The position numbers were made by a program, and so were the translations under genes. 64,000 nucleotides of DNA, from the NCBI RefSeq assembly GCF_003254155.1, contig NZ_QKZI01000001.1, positions 1,240,001 to 1,304,000 of the forward strand, given 5' to 3'. The notes under the pieces are model-generated. The model ran no database searches. It was not told the origin of the DNA and was given only the letters and a program-made list of their open reading frames with translations. This stretch comes from Psychrobacillus insolitus. GTDB lineage: Bacteria; Bacillota; Bacilli; Bacillales_A; Planococcaceae. Below, in pieces: positions 1 through 9,958 of the stretch (within the stretch, counting starts at the first letter, position 1; the number at the start of each line of letters is the position of its first letter).

Positions 1-2028
1 TTTATTTAACTCTTCTTTATCAGTTGAAAACATTGTAAAAGAAACAGTATTTGGTGTAGACCCAGATGCTGATTGCATATTAAAATTCACTTCAACATTC
101 TCTCCAACAGTTTTCACTACTTTTGGCTGAATCTCATCCACAAATGTAAAGATGGAACGATCACGATCTTCTAGCTCTACTAGTTTTACATAAATTTCTG
201 CAATATTAGACCTGGATGTTCCTCTAGATTGACCTTCTTGGTTTCCACCAACAAAGCTAACATACACTTCTATATCTTTTTCTTTTTGTAATTCCTTTTC
301 AATTCTCTTAACTACTTCATCTGTAGCGGTGAAAGAGGAACCATTTTCTAGTCTCACCGCAATCGTTACAAATCCTTCATCCGTTGCTGGTAAAAATTCG
401 GTGCCCACTCGGAATAATCCGAGTGTAGAAATAACTAGTAAAAAAGCAGTAATAGATAGGATAATTGCACGATGATTAAGCGACCATTTCACTGATTTCT
501 CGAAGTTATTATACGCTTTGGATCTACGTCTCTTCGCTTCCATATCTCCTTTTGGTTTTTTCAACAATCTGCTAGCCATCATAGGAATAACCGTGATCGC
601 AACTAACAATGAGGCTAACAAACTAAACGATATAGTTAAAGCAAATTCAGTAAAAATTTGCCCTATTAACCCAGATAAAAAAATGACGGGAACAAATACA
701 GCTATTGTCGTTAAAGTAGAAGCAGTAATTGCTCCAATAACTTCTTTTGTACCAATGTAAGTAGCTTCTTTCGGATTTTTTCCTAGTCCCAAATGCCTCT
801 CAATATTTTCTATTACAACAATAGAGTTATCTACAAGCATTCCAATCCCTAGAGCTAATGCTCCAAGTGTCATGATGTTAAGAGAAAAACCAGCAAAATA
901 CATTAATACAAACGTCACAATAACTGAATATGGTATTGCAACTCCTACAATAATGGGGCTTCTAATACCTTTCAAGAAAACAAACAAAACGACCATTGCC
1001 AATAACCCACCAGTTATTAGTGTTGTTCCAATATTACTAATAGCGAGTTTTACATAATCTCCTTGGTCAAATAAGATATTTGCTGTAACACCTTTATATT
1101 CTTCTTTTTCTAACACTTGATCGAGTGATTCTTGAAATGCTGTAGATACATCAGCAGTATTTGCACTAGATTCCTGGAAAACTGAAAGCAATACAGCAGG
1201 TTCTTCATTTGCTCTTGTTTCAGAACTTTGATCTTGTTCTACTAACTCAACCTTACCTACATCAGCGATTGTAACTGCTTTACCAGTCAATGGATTGACA
1301 GTTAACACTAAATTTTCAATATCACTAACACTTGTCAAAGTACTAATAATTCTTGTCGTTAATGATTTGTTATCATCCGTTTCAATTGGATTACCTGGTA
1401 ACGAGATATTATTTACTTGGATCAACTGGACAATATCACTTTGTGTAAGTCCTTTTTCAACAAGTTTTTGTTGATCTAGTAAAATTTGGACTTCCTCTAC
1501 GAGTGACCCAGAAATATTAACATTTGCTACACCTTCTGTACTTATTAACTCTTTTTCTAGTTCTTCAGCTATTAACCGTATGTTGGTATCGCCATCTGCA
1601 GCACGAAGGGATAATTGAATAACTGGGAATTGAGCAGGGTCAAATTTTAAATATTGGGGTTTACTTGCGCCGTCTGGGATCGGAATAACTTCTATTCGTT
1701 GGATGACGTCTAATTGGACGTCATCCATATCCATTGCCCAATCAAATTCCAATAAAATAAAATTAGCACCTTCTTGTGAAGTACTATTAATCGATTTAAT
1801 ACCCGGTAGTGTACTAAGTGAAGCTTCTAAAGGCTTGGTGATTTTTTCATCCACTTCTACTGGGCTTGCCCCAGCATAATTCGTCACAACAACTGCAATT
1901 GGTGGATTTAAGTCAGGAATTAATGTAATCGGGATTTTAAAAAAGGAAACTCCACCTAGTATGATTACTAACATCATAATTACTATTGTAAATACGGGCC
2001 TTTTTATGGAGAAATCACTTATTTTCAT
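1..2028 (-). CDS. swrC: RND-family efflux transporter, SwrC/AcrB type (3' end cut by the window)
   Basis: Inner-membrane proton-driven efflux pump of the AcrB/SwrC (YerP) family. The visible 676 or so N-terminal residues begin MKISDFSIKRPVFTIV, the classic first transmembrane helix of RND pumps. A periplasmic-type porter domain follows, and then the motif LGIGMLVDNSIVVIENIER, the conserved D-N-S-I-V-V-x-E segment of transmembrane helix 4. In B. subtilis SwrC gives surfactin self-resistance and swarming; the substrate here is unknown. The start is set by an AAGGTGG ribosome site about 9 nt upstream and a sigma-A promoter at 2059-2087. The C-terminal third lies before base 1. Family call is firm; the symbol is by homology. 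Confidence 0.9.
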   Translation of the reverse strand, partial: MKISDFSIKRPVFTIVIMMLVIILGGVSFFKIPITLIPDLNPPIAVVVTNYAGASPVEVDEKITKPLEASLSTLPGIKSINSTSQEGANFILLEFDWAMDMDDVQLDVIQRIEVIPIPDGASKPQYLKFDPAQFPVIQLSLRAADGDTNIRLIAEELEKELISTEGVANVNISGSLVEEVQILLDQQKLVEKGLTQSDIVQLIQVNNISLPGNPIETDDNKSLTTRIISTLTSVSDIENLVLTVNPLTGKAVTIADVGKVELVEQDQSSETRANEEPAVLLSVFQESSANTADVSTAFQESLDQVLEKEEYKGVTANILFDQGDYVKLAISNIGTTLITGGLLAMVVLFVFLKGIRSPIIVGVAIPYSVIVTFVLMYFAGFSLNIMTLGALALGIGMLVDNSIVVIENIERHLGLGKNPKEATYIGTKEVIGAITASTLTTIAVFVPVIFLSGLIGQIFTEFALTISFSLLASLLVAITVIPMMASRLLKKPKGDMEAKRRRSKAYNNFEKSVKWSLNHRAIILSITAFLLVISTLGLFRVGTEFLPATDEGFVTIAVRLENGSSFTATDEVVKRIEKELQKEKDIEVYVSFVGGNQEGQSRGTSRSNIAEIYVKLVELEDRDRSIFTFVDEIQPKVVKTVGENVEVNFNMQSASGSTPNTVSFTMFSTDKEELNK

Positions 2029-2058
2029 GTGCGTACCACCTTCTTTTATGCTATTACC

Positions 2059-2087
2059 ATCATATGCTTTAGTGCCCAAGACTTCAA
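2059..2087 (-). promoter_or_regulatory. sigma-A promoter of the RND pump gene
   Basis: On the minus strand, TTGAAG (2082-2087), a 17-nt spacer and TATGAT (2059-2064) precede the pump gene by about 30 nt. Spacing is ideal and both boxes are near consensus. Inferred from sequence only. Confidence 0.6.
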
Positions 2088-2130
2088 TTATGAATTTAAA
2101 GAAAAGTACAGAAAGCCCGTTTTCTACAGG

Positions 2131-2260
2131 GACGTTGGTGAAATAAAAAAAATCAGCAAAGTGAATATTGGAAACATAAGTTCAAATAGAAATAGGAAAC
2201 AAGTGACATTCCCTCTAGAATAAAAGGCGACTAAAATTCTTCACCAACGCACATTTGACA
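2131..2260 (-). repeat. MITE-like element, internally deleted copy (family 1, copy a)
   Basis: Bounded by GACGTTGGTGAAATAAA (2131-2147) and an inverted, imperfect TTCACCAACGC end with outer TTTGTCAAATG (read on the other strand). The interior keeps the flank shared with the copies at 21.8 and 27.8 kb (TTTGAACTTATGTTTCCAAT and TTCACTTTGCTGATTTT, read on the minus strand) but has lost the GC-rich palindromic core. It lies just upstream of the RND pump promoter. Confidence 0.65.
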
Positions 2261-2285
2261 AAGAACTAGAATAAACGGGAAAGAA

Positions 2286-2745
2286 GCCTAAATGCCATCT
2301 TCGGCGTCTTCACCTTGTAAAGCATGCGTCTCCTCTCTTCTTCACCAAAGCTTTCAAACAATGATTTCAATTATTTTTGAAGAGCGACGGACAGTCATTC
2401 GTTACACAAATACTAAGAAAACCGCTAAAGCGCCTTTTCTCTATGTAAACTTTTCGGTTTGCTTTAGACGAAACTTATTGTAATAGAATAAACAAGAAAA
2501 AGATCGAGGAGCTACGTGACTGCGTCACATAGCTCCTCGATCTTTTCAGTCATCCTATTACAATTGTTTGTCCGTCGCTTTCCTAAAACATCTAAGAAAA
2601 AAGGGAAAATGCTTTTGGGAATAAAAGAGGAATGGCTTAAGAAATTGACGTAGTCGCTTTCTTAAGCCATTGTTTTTCTTTTAAGTAAAAGTGTAAGCAA
2701 TAAAACTGTCCAAAGCGACTAGAAGAAATTGTACAAATTTTCCCT
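2286..2745. repeat. Mosaic intergenic repeat (family 2, copy a) with two variable-stem hairpins
   Basis: The stretch between the RND pump and prfC holds no credible gene. It shares blocks with 39.08-39.48 kb, including CATCTTCGGCGTC, GCTTTAGACGAAACTTATTG-like and AAAGATCGAGGAGC segments, but in a different order. It carries two hairpins: arms 2498-2514/2530-2546 (17 bp perfect) around GTGACTGCGTCAC, and arms 2631-2644/2658-2671 (14 bp perfect) around TTGACGTAGTCGC. The second is followed by a T-rich run and the tail AAGTGTAAGC...ACTGTCC. The second hairpin may terminate transcription. Confidence 0.7.
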
Positions 2746-4320
2746 TTATAGAAGATTAAATAATTTTATATGTTCATATTTATCTTGGAACCAGCGTGTC
2801 GCAAAATCATTTTCGAATAAGAAGACATATCGATCATAACGATCTTTTACGAGCATACTTCGAGGTCCAGTCATCGATTCTTTCACGTCTTCTTCATTTT
2901 CAATCCAACGAGCGACCTTTGAACCAATCGAATCCATGCGAACATCCACATTATATTCATTTTTCATACGATGCTCAAATACTTCAAATTGAAGCTGACC
3001 TACTGCTCCAAGTATTACTTCCTCCGTATGAAGCGTTTTGTAATATTGAATTGCACCTTCTTGCACTAACTGCAAAATTCCCTTATGGAAATGTTTCGAT
3101 TTCATCACGTTTTTAGCAGTAACTTTCATAAACAGTTCCGGTGTAAACTGCGGTAGTTTTTCAAACAAGAAGTTTTTCTTCCCGCCTACAACGGTATCAC
3201 CTATTTGATAGTTACCTGTATCATACAAACCTATAATATCTCCAGCAAAAGCAGTTTCTACTGTTTCTCGATCATCCGCTAAAAACTGTGTCGACTGAGT
3301 TACTTTAATAGATTTTCCTGTTCTAGTTTGTGTAATGTTCATGCCTCTTTCAAATTTACCTGAAACAATTCGCACAAAAGCAATACGGTCTCTATGCGCA
3401 GGATTCATATTTGCTTGAATTTTGAATACAAAGCCAGAAAAATCATTGTCTATAGGGTTCACTTCTTGATCATCTTCCGTAATACGAGGTTGCGGAGCTG
3501 GTGCAAATTGTAAATAGGTTTCTAAAAATGTTTGCACCCCAAAGTTAGTTAATGCACTACCAAAAAATACTGGTGTTAACTCACCATTTTGTATTTTATC
3601 TTTGTCGAATTCATTACCAGCTTCATTCAATAGCTTGATATCTTCCATCGCTTCCTTATAATAAGATGTTATTTTCATCGAGTGATCTACCGCTAGTTCC
3701 CCATCTTCATCTAATGGAAGGTATCTATCTTTTTCCTCTGTACGGAATTGTTCGATACGATTATTAAAACGATCGTAAATCCCTAAGAATTCTTTCCCCA
3801 TACCTATCGGCCAGTTCATCGCATAAGATTGAATTCCTAATACTTCTTCTAACTCTTCCATCAACTCTAACGGTTCTTTCCCTTGACGATCTAGTTTGTT
3901 TATAAAAGTGAAAATTGGAATTCCTCTCATCCGACAAACTTTGAATAGCTTCAATGTCTGAACTTCAATCCCTTTGGCAACATCGATAATCATCACCGCA
4001 CTATCAACTGCCATTAAAGTACGATAAGTATCTTCACTGAAATCTTGATGTCCGGGAGTATCTAATATGTTGATCCGACAATCATTAAAATCAAATTGCA
4101 TGACAGATGAAGTAACCGAAATTCCACGCTGCTTTTCAATTTCCATCCAGTCTGATGTTGCAAATTTCCCTGATTTTTTTCCTTTTACTGTTCCTGCATC
4201 ACGAATTGCTCCACCAAAATATAAAAGCTTTTCCGTTATAGTTGTTTTACCAGCATCCGGGTGGGAAATTATTGCAAACGTTCGTCTTTTTAATATTTCT
4301 TCTTTTACATTTAAGTCCAT
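2746..4320 (-). CDS. prfC: Peptide chain release factor 3 (RF3)
   Basis: Translational GTPase that removes RF1/RF2 from the ribosome after termination. At 524 residues it has the expected length. Visible GTPase motifs are HPDAGKTT (G1), DTPGHQDF (G3) and NKLD (G4), followed by the EF-Tu-like beta-barrel and the RF3 C-terminal domain. The start [10 protein letters not shown] is preferred over upstream ATGs at 4380 and 4353 because AAGGAG lies 9 nt before it at 4328-4333. It is a single gene, isolated from the M42 peptidase upstream by a strong terminator. Confidence 0.95.
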   Translation of the reverse strand: MDLNVKEEILKRRTFAIISHPDAGKTTITEKLLYFGGAIRDAGTVKGKKSGKFATSDWMEIEKQRGISVTSSVMQFDFNDCRINILDTPGHQDFSEDTYRTLMAVDSAVMIIDVAKGIEVQTLKLFKVCRMRGIPIFTFINKLDRQGKEPLELMEELEEVLGIQSYAMNWPIGMGKEFLGIYDRFNNRIEQFRTEEKDRYLPLDEDGELAVDHSMKITSYYKEAMEDIKLLNEAGNEFDKDKIQNGELTPVFFGSALTNFGVQTFLETYLQFAPAPQPRITEDDQEVNPIDNDFSGFVFKIQANMNPAHRDRIAFVRIVSGKFERGMNITQTRTGKSIKVTQSTQFLADDRETVETAFAGDIIGLYDTGNYQIGDTVVGGKKNFLFEKLPQFTPELFMKVTAKNVMKSKHFHKGILQLVQEGAIQYYKTLHTEEVILGAVGQLQFEVFEHRMKNEYNVDVRMDSIGSKVARWIENEEDVKESMTGPRSMLVKDRYDRYVFLFENDFATRWFQDKYEHIKLFNLL

Positions 4321-4384
4321 TTTATTGTATCTCCTTCTTACTTCTTTATTTATCATATGGATTCGAGCAAAAAAAAACAAGTAA

Positions 4385-4440
4385 AAAAGTAGCTCACGCT
4401 TTTTCTGTATTTCAAAATTACAGTAGCGCGAGCTATTTTT
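4385..4440 (-). terminator. Rho-independent terminator of the M42 peptidase gene
   Basis: Read on the minus strand, TAGCTCGCGCTACTGTA pairs imperfectly with TACAG...GCGTGAGCTA, followed by a run of T's. It begins one base after the peptidase stop codon. Confidence 0.8.
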
Positions 4441-5490
4441 TTAAGAAATTGTTGTATTTATATACGTATATAAAAGTTGTGCTGTATTTCTTAAAGAATC
4501 TATATGTGTACGCTCATATGCATGTGACGCTTCAATTCCTGGTCCAAACAATGCATGTTTCACATCAAAACCCGCACGTATTGCTGCTGACGCATCGGAA
4601 CCGTAATATGGATAAATATCCAATTTAAATCCAATTTCCTGTTTTTTTGCTAGCTCCACTAATTGGCGAGTTAGCTCATAATGATAGGGACCTGATGAAT
4701 CTTTTGCACATATAGAAACCGTATATTCATCTGATGTTTGCCCATCACCAATAGCTCCCATATCAACAGCTATATACTCCACTGTTTCTTTTGGTATGTT
4801 GGAGTTTCCTCCATAGCCAATTTCTTCATTATTAGAAATGTAAAAATGAGTCGTATTTGGCAATTCCATTTTTTGATCTTGAATCGATCTGATCAGTTCA
4901 AGTAGTAGTGCCGCACTCGCTTTATCATCTAAGTGACGCGATTTGACAAAACCAGATTCCGTGAATTCAAAACGAGGATCGAATGAAATAAAATCTCCTA
5001 CTTCAATTCCTAACTTACGTGTGTCATCCGCATTTGTTACTACCTCATCAATACGCACTTCTATATTTTGTTCATCCCTACTTAAAGAACCGGCGTTTTT
5101 ATACACGTGGACAGTAGTTTGATGCATCAAAATAGTCCCTCTAACTTTTTTACCATTAGCGGTATGTATCGTACAATACTCACCTTCAACAGCATTCCAG
5201 TTAAATCCACCTACCATTGATAGCTTTAATCTTCCACTTGCTTTAACTTCTTTCACCATTGCCCCTAGAGTGTCAATATGCGCAGTTAATAAGCGATGTT
5301 TCGACTCATCTTTTCCTGGAATAGTAACGATTATAGCACCTTTATTTGTTTTTTTATATGATAGGTTTAAGTTCACAACCATGTTCTCTATATAGTCCGT
5401 AATTTCTTTTGTATAGCCTGATGGACTTGGAATTTCTACTAATTGTTTTACTAATTCTACCGTTTCTTGTTCTCTGAATGTGAAACTCAT
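4441..5490 (-). CDS. M42-family zinc aminopeptidase
   Basis: Cytoplasmic dinuclear-metal aminopeptidase of family M42 (related to YsdC, YtoP, PepA/FrvX and TET peptidases), 349 residues. Metal and catalytic motifs are visible: TAHIDTLGAMV, RHLDDKASAALLLE, SNNEEIGYGG and VDMGAIGDG, with a late histidine in GIEASHAYERTH. The start MSFTFREQE follows AAGGAGG at 7 nt, so the ATG at 5526 is rejected. Its likely role is trimming small peptides after uptake or proteolysis. Substrate preference cannot be told from sequence. Confidence 0.88.
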   Translation of the reverse strand: MSFTFREQETVELVKQLVEIPSPSGYTKEITDYIENMVVNLNLSYKKTNKGAIIVTIPGKDESKHRLLTAHIDTLGAMVKEVKASGRLKLSMVGGFNWNAVEGEYCTIHTANGKKVRGTILMHQTTVHVYKNAGSLSRDEQNIEVRIDEVVTNADDTRKLGIEVGDFISFDPRFEFTESGFVKSRHLDDKASAALLLELIRSIQDQKMELPNTTHFYISNNEEIGYGGNSNIPKETVEYIAVDMGAIGDGQTSDEYTVSICAKDSSGPYHYELTRQLVELAKKQEIGFKLDIYPYYGSDASAAIRAGFDVKHALFGPGIEASHAYERTHIDSLRNTAQLLYTYINTTIS

Positions 5491-5748
5491 AGTATAGTCC
5501 TCCTTAATGTACCAATTTATTTTCATATCCTACTTAGAAATGTAAAACAGGACATATTAATTACTTACAAAGTACATGATGGAGATAAATTTGATTCTCA
5601 AAAAAGAAATAAATTTTTTATAGTTAATTTCATTATATTAAATATATCACATTAGCACTGTTCAATATATAGCTTAGTTATTATCATGAATAGTTCAATA
5701 TTTTTACTCTTCACAATTGTAGAATTTACTATAATATACATATTTTTT

Positions 5749-7137
5749 CTATTTCAAAAGAGTTTTTACTAACTTTACTTTATTTTTATAAGGCGGAAAT
5801 GTAATGTTTAACGGTATTTTTGTATTCTTTTTTAAGATAGATTTTTGGTGAGTGAATAACTGAAAACTTGATTCCCCGTGATATGCTTGTACACCTGAAT
5901 TCCCTACCCCTCCAAATGGTAAATAAGCACTACCTACATGTGTAATCGTATCATTTATACAACCTCCACCAAAAGAAAGTTCTTGTAAAAAGTAGTTTTG
6001 CGCATTTTCATTTTCACTAAACATATATGCAGAAAGTGGCTTCGGTAATTTTCTAATTTGACGAATAACTGTTGGCAGATCAGTGTAAGTAATAATTGGT
6101 AAAATAGGTCCAAATAATTCATCTTCCATTGAAGGACTCAAAAAAGTAATATTATCGAGTAAAGTCGGTTCTATAAACAAATCTGAGCGATCTGTTTTAC
6201 CTCCGAAAATAATCTGTTTTTTTTCTTTTTCAAGTATTTCCTGTAAACGATTAAATTGACCTTCATTCACAATTCTTCCGAAATCCGGACTTTCTTGACT
6301 TGTCTTACCATAAAAATTGTTAATCGTTTTTTGTAATGCTTTCACAAATTTTTCTTTCACACTTTCTTCAACTAACAAATAATCTGGTGCCACACATGTT
6401 TGTCCTGCATTTACAAGTTTTCCCCAAATGATTCGCTTCGCTGCAACTTCTAAATTCGCAGTATGATCGACAATTACTGGACTCTTCCCTCCAAGCTCTA
6501 ATGCTATTGGTGTGAGCCTTTCAGCAGCTGCCTTCATCAAAATTTTCCCAACTTTCACACTACCAGTGAAAAAGATAAAATCAAAAGCAGCATGGATTAA
6601 TAGAGAAGTCTCTTCTTTTTCTCCTTCTAATACGCGGATATATGCTGGTTCAAATGCCTCTTCCACGATTTTTTTTATAACCCTTGTAGTGTGCGGTGTA
6701 ATTTCAGAAGGCTTGATTACAGCACAGTTTCCTCCTATAATAGCTCCTAAAAGAGGCTCCATCACCAATTGAAAAGGATAATTAAATGGAGCAACAATAA
6801 GCACTGTACCGTAGGGATCGTTAACAATAAAACTCTTCGAAGGCATTAGGGCAATCGGCGTTTTTACTTGTTTAGGCTCCATCCATTTTTCAAGATTTTT
6901 TTTCAAATAAGATATATTATCATATATTAGGCCAATTTCTGTTGTATATGCCTCGAATTCACTTTTTCGTAGATCTTTATATAAGGCTTGAATAATTTCT
7001 TTTTCATACTTTTTTATTACTTTTTTTAATATATCTAACTGATCCATTCGAAATTTTGCAGTTCTCGTCATTCCAGTATAAAAAAATGATTGATGTTCCT
7101 CTAATATTTCATCCAATTGTTCAGCATTAAAATTCAT
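5749..7137 (-). CDS. Class-3-type aldehyde dehydrogenase
   Basis: NAD(P)-dependent aldehyde dehydrogenase of the short, class-3 group (B. subtilis YwdH/AldX relatives), 462 residues. The general-base motif LELGGKSP and the catalytic cysteine in NAGQTCVAPDY are intact, as is the nucleotide-binding FTGSVKVGK segment. The C-terminus is rich in lysine and leucine (KVKLVKTLLK), which could be a weak membrane-associating tail as in fatty aldehyde dehydrogenases; this last point is inference. The start at MNFNAEQL is set by AGAGGAG just upstream. It stands alone, with no clear terminator seen below it. Confidence 0.9.
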   Translation of the reverse strand: MNFNAEQLDEILEEHQSFFYTGMTRTAKFRMDQLDILKKVIKKYEKEIIQALYKDLRKSEFEAYTTEIGLIYDNISYLKKNLEKWMEPKQVKTPIALMPSKSFIVNDPYGTVLIVAPFNYPFQLVMEPLLGAIIGGNCAVIKPSEITPHTTRVIKKIVEEAFEPAYIRVLEGEKEETSLLIHAAFDFIFFTGSVKVGKILMKAAAERLTPIALELGGKSPVIVDHTANLEVAAKRIIWGKLVNAGQTCVAPDYLLVEESVKEKFVKALQKTINNFYGKTSQESPDFGRIVNEGQFNRLQEILEKEKKQIIFGGKTDRSDLFIEPTLLDNITFLSPSMEDELFGPILPIITYTDLPTVIRQIRKLPKPLSAYMFSENENAQNYFLQELSFGGGCINDTITHVGSAYLPFGGVGNSGVQAYHGESSFQLFTHQKSILKKNTKIPLNITFPPYKNKVKLVKTLLK

Positions 7138-7457
7138 AAAAACATCTCCTCTTTCATTTAAATTTCCTTTTATTTTAGCCATTCATCTTATACGAATCAT
7201 ACTATTTTTTTCCAATATAAGAAAGAATCTTCCCTTTTTAAAATTTCTTTTAAAATTGAATACATGAAAAAGATGTTACTTGGTGATACTAATTTTATAG
7301 AGGAATGAATGAAAAACTTTCTCTATATCTAGTAGTCTATAAGTCTCAGTACTACATCGCGGAAATAGACTCATTTTTCTGAAAATTACTTTTATTGAAA
7401 ACTTTCTAGGGTATATGATGGTAAAATGAATGTAAATAGTCTAGAGGAGGAATTTTT

Positions 7458-7601
7458 ATGATACAAACAACAACTTGGTGGGAAACGATATTTACAGGAG
7501 CGTTTGAAATGGGATTAAACAAAGATAGAATATCGGAACTTGATGAAGAGTCTTTTTTATACTTCAAAGAAGAATATGATGAATTGGAGAATCCTAATTG
7601 A
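7458..7601 (+). CDS. Small uncharacterised protein, 47 aa
   Basis: A short ORF behind an excellent ribosome site (GAGGAGG, 7 nt before ATG) and ending just before a strong terminator, so it looks like a real monocistronic gene. The product begins MIQTTTWWETIFTGAFEMGL and continues acidic (DEESFLYFKEEYDE). No signal peptide or membrane segment is seen. I do not recognise the family. The 275 bp upstream hold no other gene; a GGGTAT at 7410-7415 resembles a sigma-B -10 box but lacks a good -35. Confidence 0.7.
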   Translation: MIQTTTWWETIFTGAFEMGLNKDRISELDEESFLYFKEEYDELENPN

Positions 7602-7613
7602 ATATTTCTACTT

Positions 7614-7660
7614 AAAATCAGCTTTCCATTCACTTTTGAAGGAAAAGCTGATTTTTTATT
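7614..7660 (+). terminator. Terminator of the 47-aa gene
   Basis: AAAATCAGCTTTCC pairs with GGAAAAGCTGATTTT across a 13-nt loop and ends in a T run. Confidence 0.85.
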
Positions 7661-7693
7661 AATCGATATGCTACACTAAATTTGGTGATAAAA

Positions 7694-8431
7694 ATGAAAA
7701 AATGGATCTTTATACTTTTTGCTCTCCTGCTATTTGGTTGCGAAGAAATACCTCCAAGTGGCTTTATACAAACTAACGGGACAACCGACCAAATTCCTGT
7801 TGAAGTTGTAGAAGTGATTGATGGGGATACGATTAAAGTTAAGTATGATGGAAATATAGAAAAAGTTCGCTTTTTACTTATTGATACACCCGAGACAAAC
7901 CATAACACTTTAGGGAAACAACCTTTTGGAGAAGATGCAAAAGCTCGAAACAAAGAATTATTAGCTAGTGGTGATGTAAGTATTGAATTCGATGTTGGTG
8001 AACGAGTAGACGATTACGGACGTATGTTAGCTTATATTTATGTAGATGGGGTTAGTGTACAAGAGACACTTCTAGAAGAAGGCTTAGCACGTGTAGCCTA
8101 TGTCTTCCCACCTAACACACGCTACATAGATGAGTTTGAAGATGCCTCAAATATCGCAAAAACACAATCGCTTGGTGTTTGGGAAACAGATAACTATGTG
8201 ACTAATCGTGGATTCAATGCAAGTGTCATCGAGGAAACGTCTTACACAAATGAACTAAATACGGTTAGTGAATCTGATGCTAAATGTGCGATTAAAGGAA
8301 ATATTAATCGTCAAGGAAAGAAAATTTACCATGTGCCTAGCGGGAAATATTATGAACAAACAAATCCCGAAGAATGGTTCTGTTCAGAGCAAGAAGCAGT
8401 CACAGCAGGATTTAAAAAGTCTGGAGAATAA
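7694..8431 (+). CDS. Staphylococcal-nuclease-like (thermonuclease) lipoprotein
   Basis: Secreted, lipid-anchored Ca-dependent nuclease, 245 residues. The N-terminus MKKWIFILFALLLFGC is a type II signal with lipobox LLFGC. The SNase domain follows (about residues 33-155): VIDGDTIKV, KVRFLLIDTPET with the catalytic Arg and nearby acidic residues, and the late active-site Arg in DDYGRMLAYIYVDG. The C-terminal part (residues 175-245) contains the KIYHVPSGKYYEQT...EWFCSEQEA motif frequently found behind Bacillus SNase domains. The ATG at 7694 is chosen over a TTG at 7682 because GGTGA precedes it. Likely role is degradation of extracellular DNA. Confidence 0.88.
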   Translation: MKKWIFILFALLLFGCEEIPPSGFIQTNGTTDQIPVEVVEVIDGDTIKVKYDGNIEKVRFLLIDTPETNHNTLGKQPFGEDAKARNKELLASGDVSIEFDVGERVDDYGRMLAYIYVDGVSVQETLLEEGLARVAYVFPPNTRYIDEFEDASNIAKTQSLGVWETDNYVTNRGFNASVIEETSYTNELNTVSESDAKCAIKGNINRQGKKIYHVPSGKYYEQTNPEEWFCSEQEAVTAGFKKSGE

Positions 8432-8449
8432 AGGTGACAAGCATTTAAG

Positions 8450-8490
8450 ATCCCAAGTAACCTTGACCAGTTGCTTGGGATTTTATTTTG
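8450..8490 (+). terminator. Terminator after the nuclease gene
   Basis: ATCCCAAG and CTTGGGAT pair around a 17-nt loop and lead into TTTATTTT. The hairpin lies in the convergent gap with the YutG gene. Confidence 0.75.
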
Positions 8491-8495
8491 ATTTT

Positions 8496-9080
8496 TTATG
8501 TTCTTGCTCCTTTTATTTTTGCTTCTGGGGCAGTCATTTCTGGTGTGATATCTGCAAATGTTTCGTGAGCTTCTTCTAAATCTCTTGTTCGATGCGCTAA
8601 TCGAGAAGCTGCACTTGCTGCAATACTCGCGACTAAATCATCTAAAAATGTATGAATTCCACCACCTGATTTTGTATCAAGTTCAGAAATTAAGCCAATT
8701 TTATTTTTATCCAGATGACCAAACGTAGTAACCGCGATACTACCATACGTAAAAACAGCGCCAAGAGCTATTGTCTCATCGACTCCAAATAATCCCTCGT
8801 CTGATTCTATTATTTGTTGCAGGGGTTCAGAAAGCATCTTTTTCTCTGCTAACTCATCTAACTCGATTCCTACAAGGATCGCATGCTGCATTTCTCTTTT
8901 CTTTAATACACTTTTAATCGACTCGATGCAATGATCGATTGTTAACCCCACATTATATGGCAGCTGCATTTCAAACACTATTTTGGCAATTTCTTCAATC
9001 GTTACTCCCCTTCTTTTTAAAGCATCCTTTGTTGCTTGTTCAATTACCCTTGAGTGTATTCTTGATGTATTATTATCCAC
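8496..9080 (-). CDS. YutG/PgpA-like phosphatidylglycerophosphatase A family protein
   Basis: A 194-residue protein of the PgpA/YutG family. Matching features are an N-terminal ~40 residues (RVIEQATKDALKRRGVTIEEIA), the FGVDETIALG segment and an SGGGIHTFLDDLVAS motif. The family is annotated as a phosphatidylglycerophosphate phosphatase, but in Bacillus another enzyme is thought to do that reaction, so function is uncertain. The ATG at 9080 is preceded by AAAGGAG. The gene is convergent with the nuclease gene and divergent from yjcH. Confidence 0.75.
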   Translation of the reverse strand: MDNNTSRIHSRVIEQATKDALKRRGVTIEEIAKIVFEMQLPYNVGLTIDHCIESIKSVLKKREMQHAILVGIELDELAEKKMLSEPLQQIIESDEGLFGVDETIALGAVFTYGSIAVTTFGHLDKNKIGLISELDTKSGGGIHTFLDDLVASIAASAASRLAHRTRDLEEAHETFADITPEMTAPEAKIKGART

Positions 9081-9178
9081 TTTGTTAATCTCCTTTATAG
9101 TTGCTTATTTTGATTATTATACCTCTTAGATAGTATATGATACAATTTCAGTACAACATGACACGCAGGAGGTATTTT

Positions 9179-9901
9179 ATGAACAGAGGAACCGTTCAAG
9201 ATCTAACAATGTATAGTGAAGCACTCCAAGAAGAAATGCAATTACTCATTTATTTACCGGCAAATTATTCACCATTATATAAATATTCGGTACTGATTGC
9301 TTCAGATGGAAAAGATTATTTTCAATTAGGACGCATTTCCAGAGTAGTGGATGAACTGTATGATCAAAAGGAAATTGAAAATCTCATTATAGTCGGCGTT
9401 CCCTACAAAAGTGTAAAAGATCGTAGAGAAAAGTATCATCCAGAAGGTTCTAAGTTTACTGCTTATACGCGTTTTATCGCGCAAGAACTTGTTCCATTTA
9501 TTGATACTAATTACCCGACTTATCAAATGGGAATGGGAAGGGCGTTAATTGGGGATTCACTTGCAGCTACCGTTTCCCTTCTCACTGCAATACAATACCC
9601 GCATACATTTGGTAAAATAATATTACACTCCCCACTTGTAAATGAGTATGTATTAGAACAAGTTGCAAATCATAAAGAAGTCGACGCTTTTTCTGTGTAT
9701 CATGTAATTGGAACGGGAGAAACCGCGGTCAAAACAGGAGATGGATTACTAACAGATTTCATCACACCAAATAGAAAATTGCATACATTATTCATAGATA
9801 GAGGATATTCTACATTTTATGACGAATTAAATGGAGAACACACTTGGAAATTATGGCAACCAGACATGAAACGATCTATACAAAAAAATTTCAGCTTATA
9901 G
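9179..9901 (+). CDS. yjcH: Esterase-family alpha/beta hydrolase (YjcH-like)
   Basis: Cytoplasmic alpha/beta hydrolase of the enterochelin-esterase/esterase D superfamily, 240 residues. The nucleophile elbow reads LIGDSLAAT and the C-terminal catalytic His lies in NGEHTWKLW. The start MNRGTVQD follows CAGGAGG; the in-frame ATG/TTG codons further up lack a ribosome site. It is the first gene of a three-gene cluster with the 2H phosphoesterase and GNAT protein, the same three families as B. subtilis yjcF-yjcG-yjcH though in the opposite order. The substrate is unknown. Confidence 0.8.
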   Translation: MNRGTVQDLTMYSEALQEEMQLLIYLPANYSPLYKYSVLIASDGKDYFQLGRISRVVDELYDQKEIENLIIVGVPYKSVKDRREKYHPEGSKFTAYTRFIAQELVPFIDTNYPTYQMGMGRALIGDSLAATVSLLTAIQYPHTFGKIILHSPLVNEYVLEQVANHKEVDAFSVYHVIGTGETAVKTGDGLLTDFITPNRKLHTLFIDRGYSTFYDELNGEHTWKLWQPDMKRSIQKNFSL

Positions 9902-9958
9902 TTTTATTTTGTTATACTAATTATGTAATTAGTTTGAAAATTTGAGGAGGTTATGAAA

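Noticed and set aside
2292-2483. 63-codon plus-strand frame in the first intergenic repeat
   Set aside because: No ribosome site, lies in a repeat whose other copies do not keep the frame.
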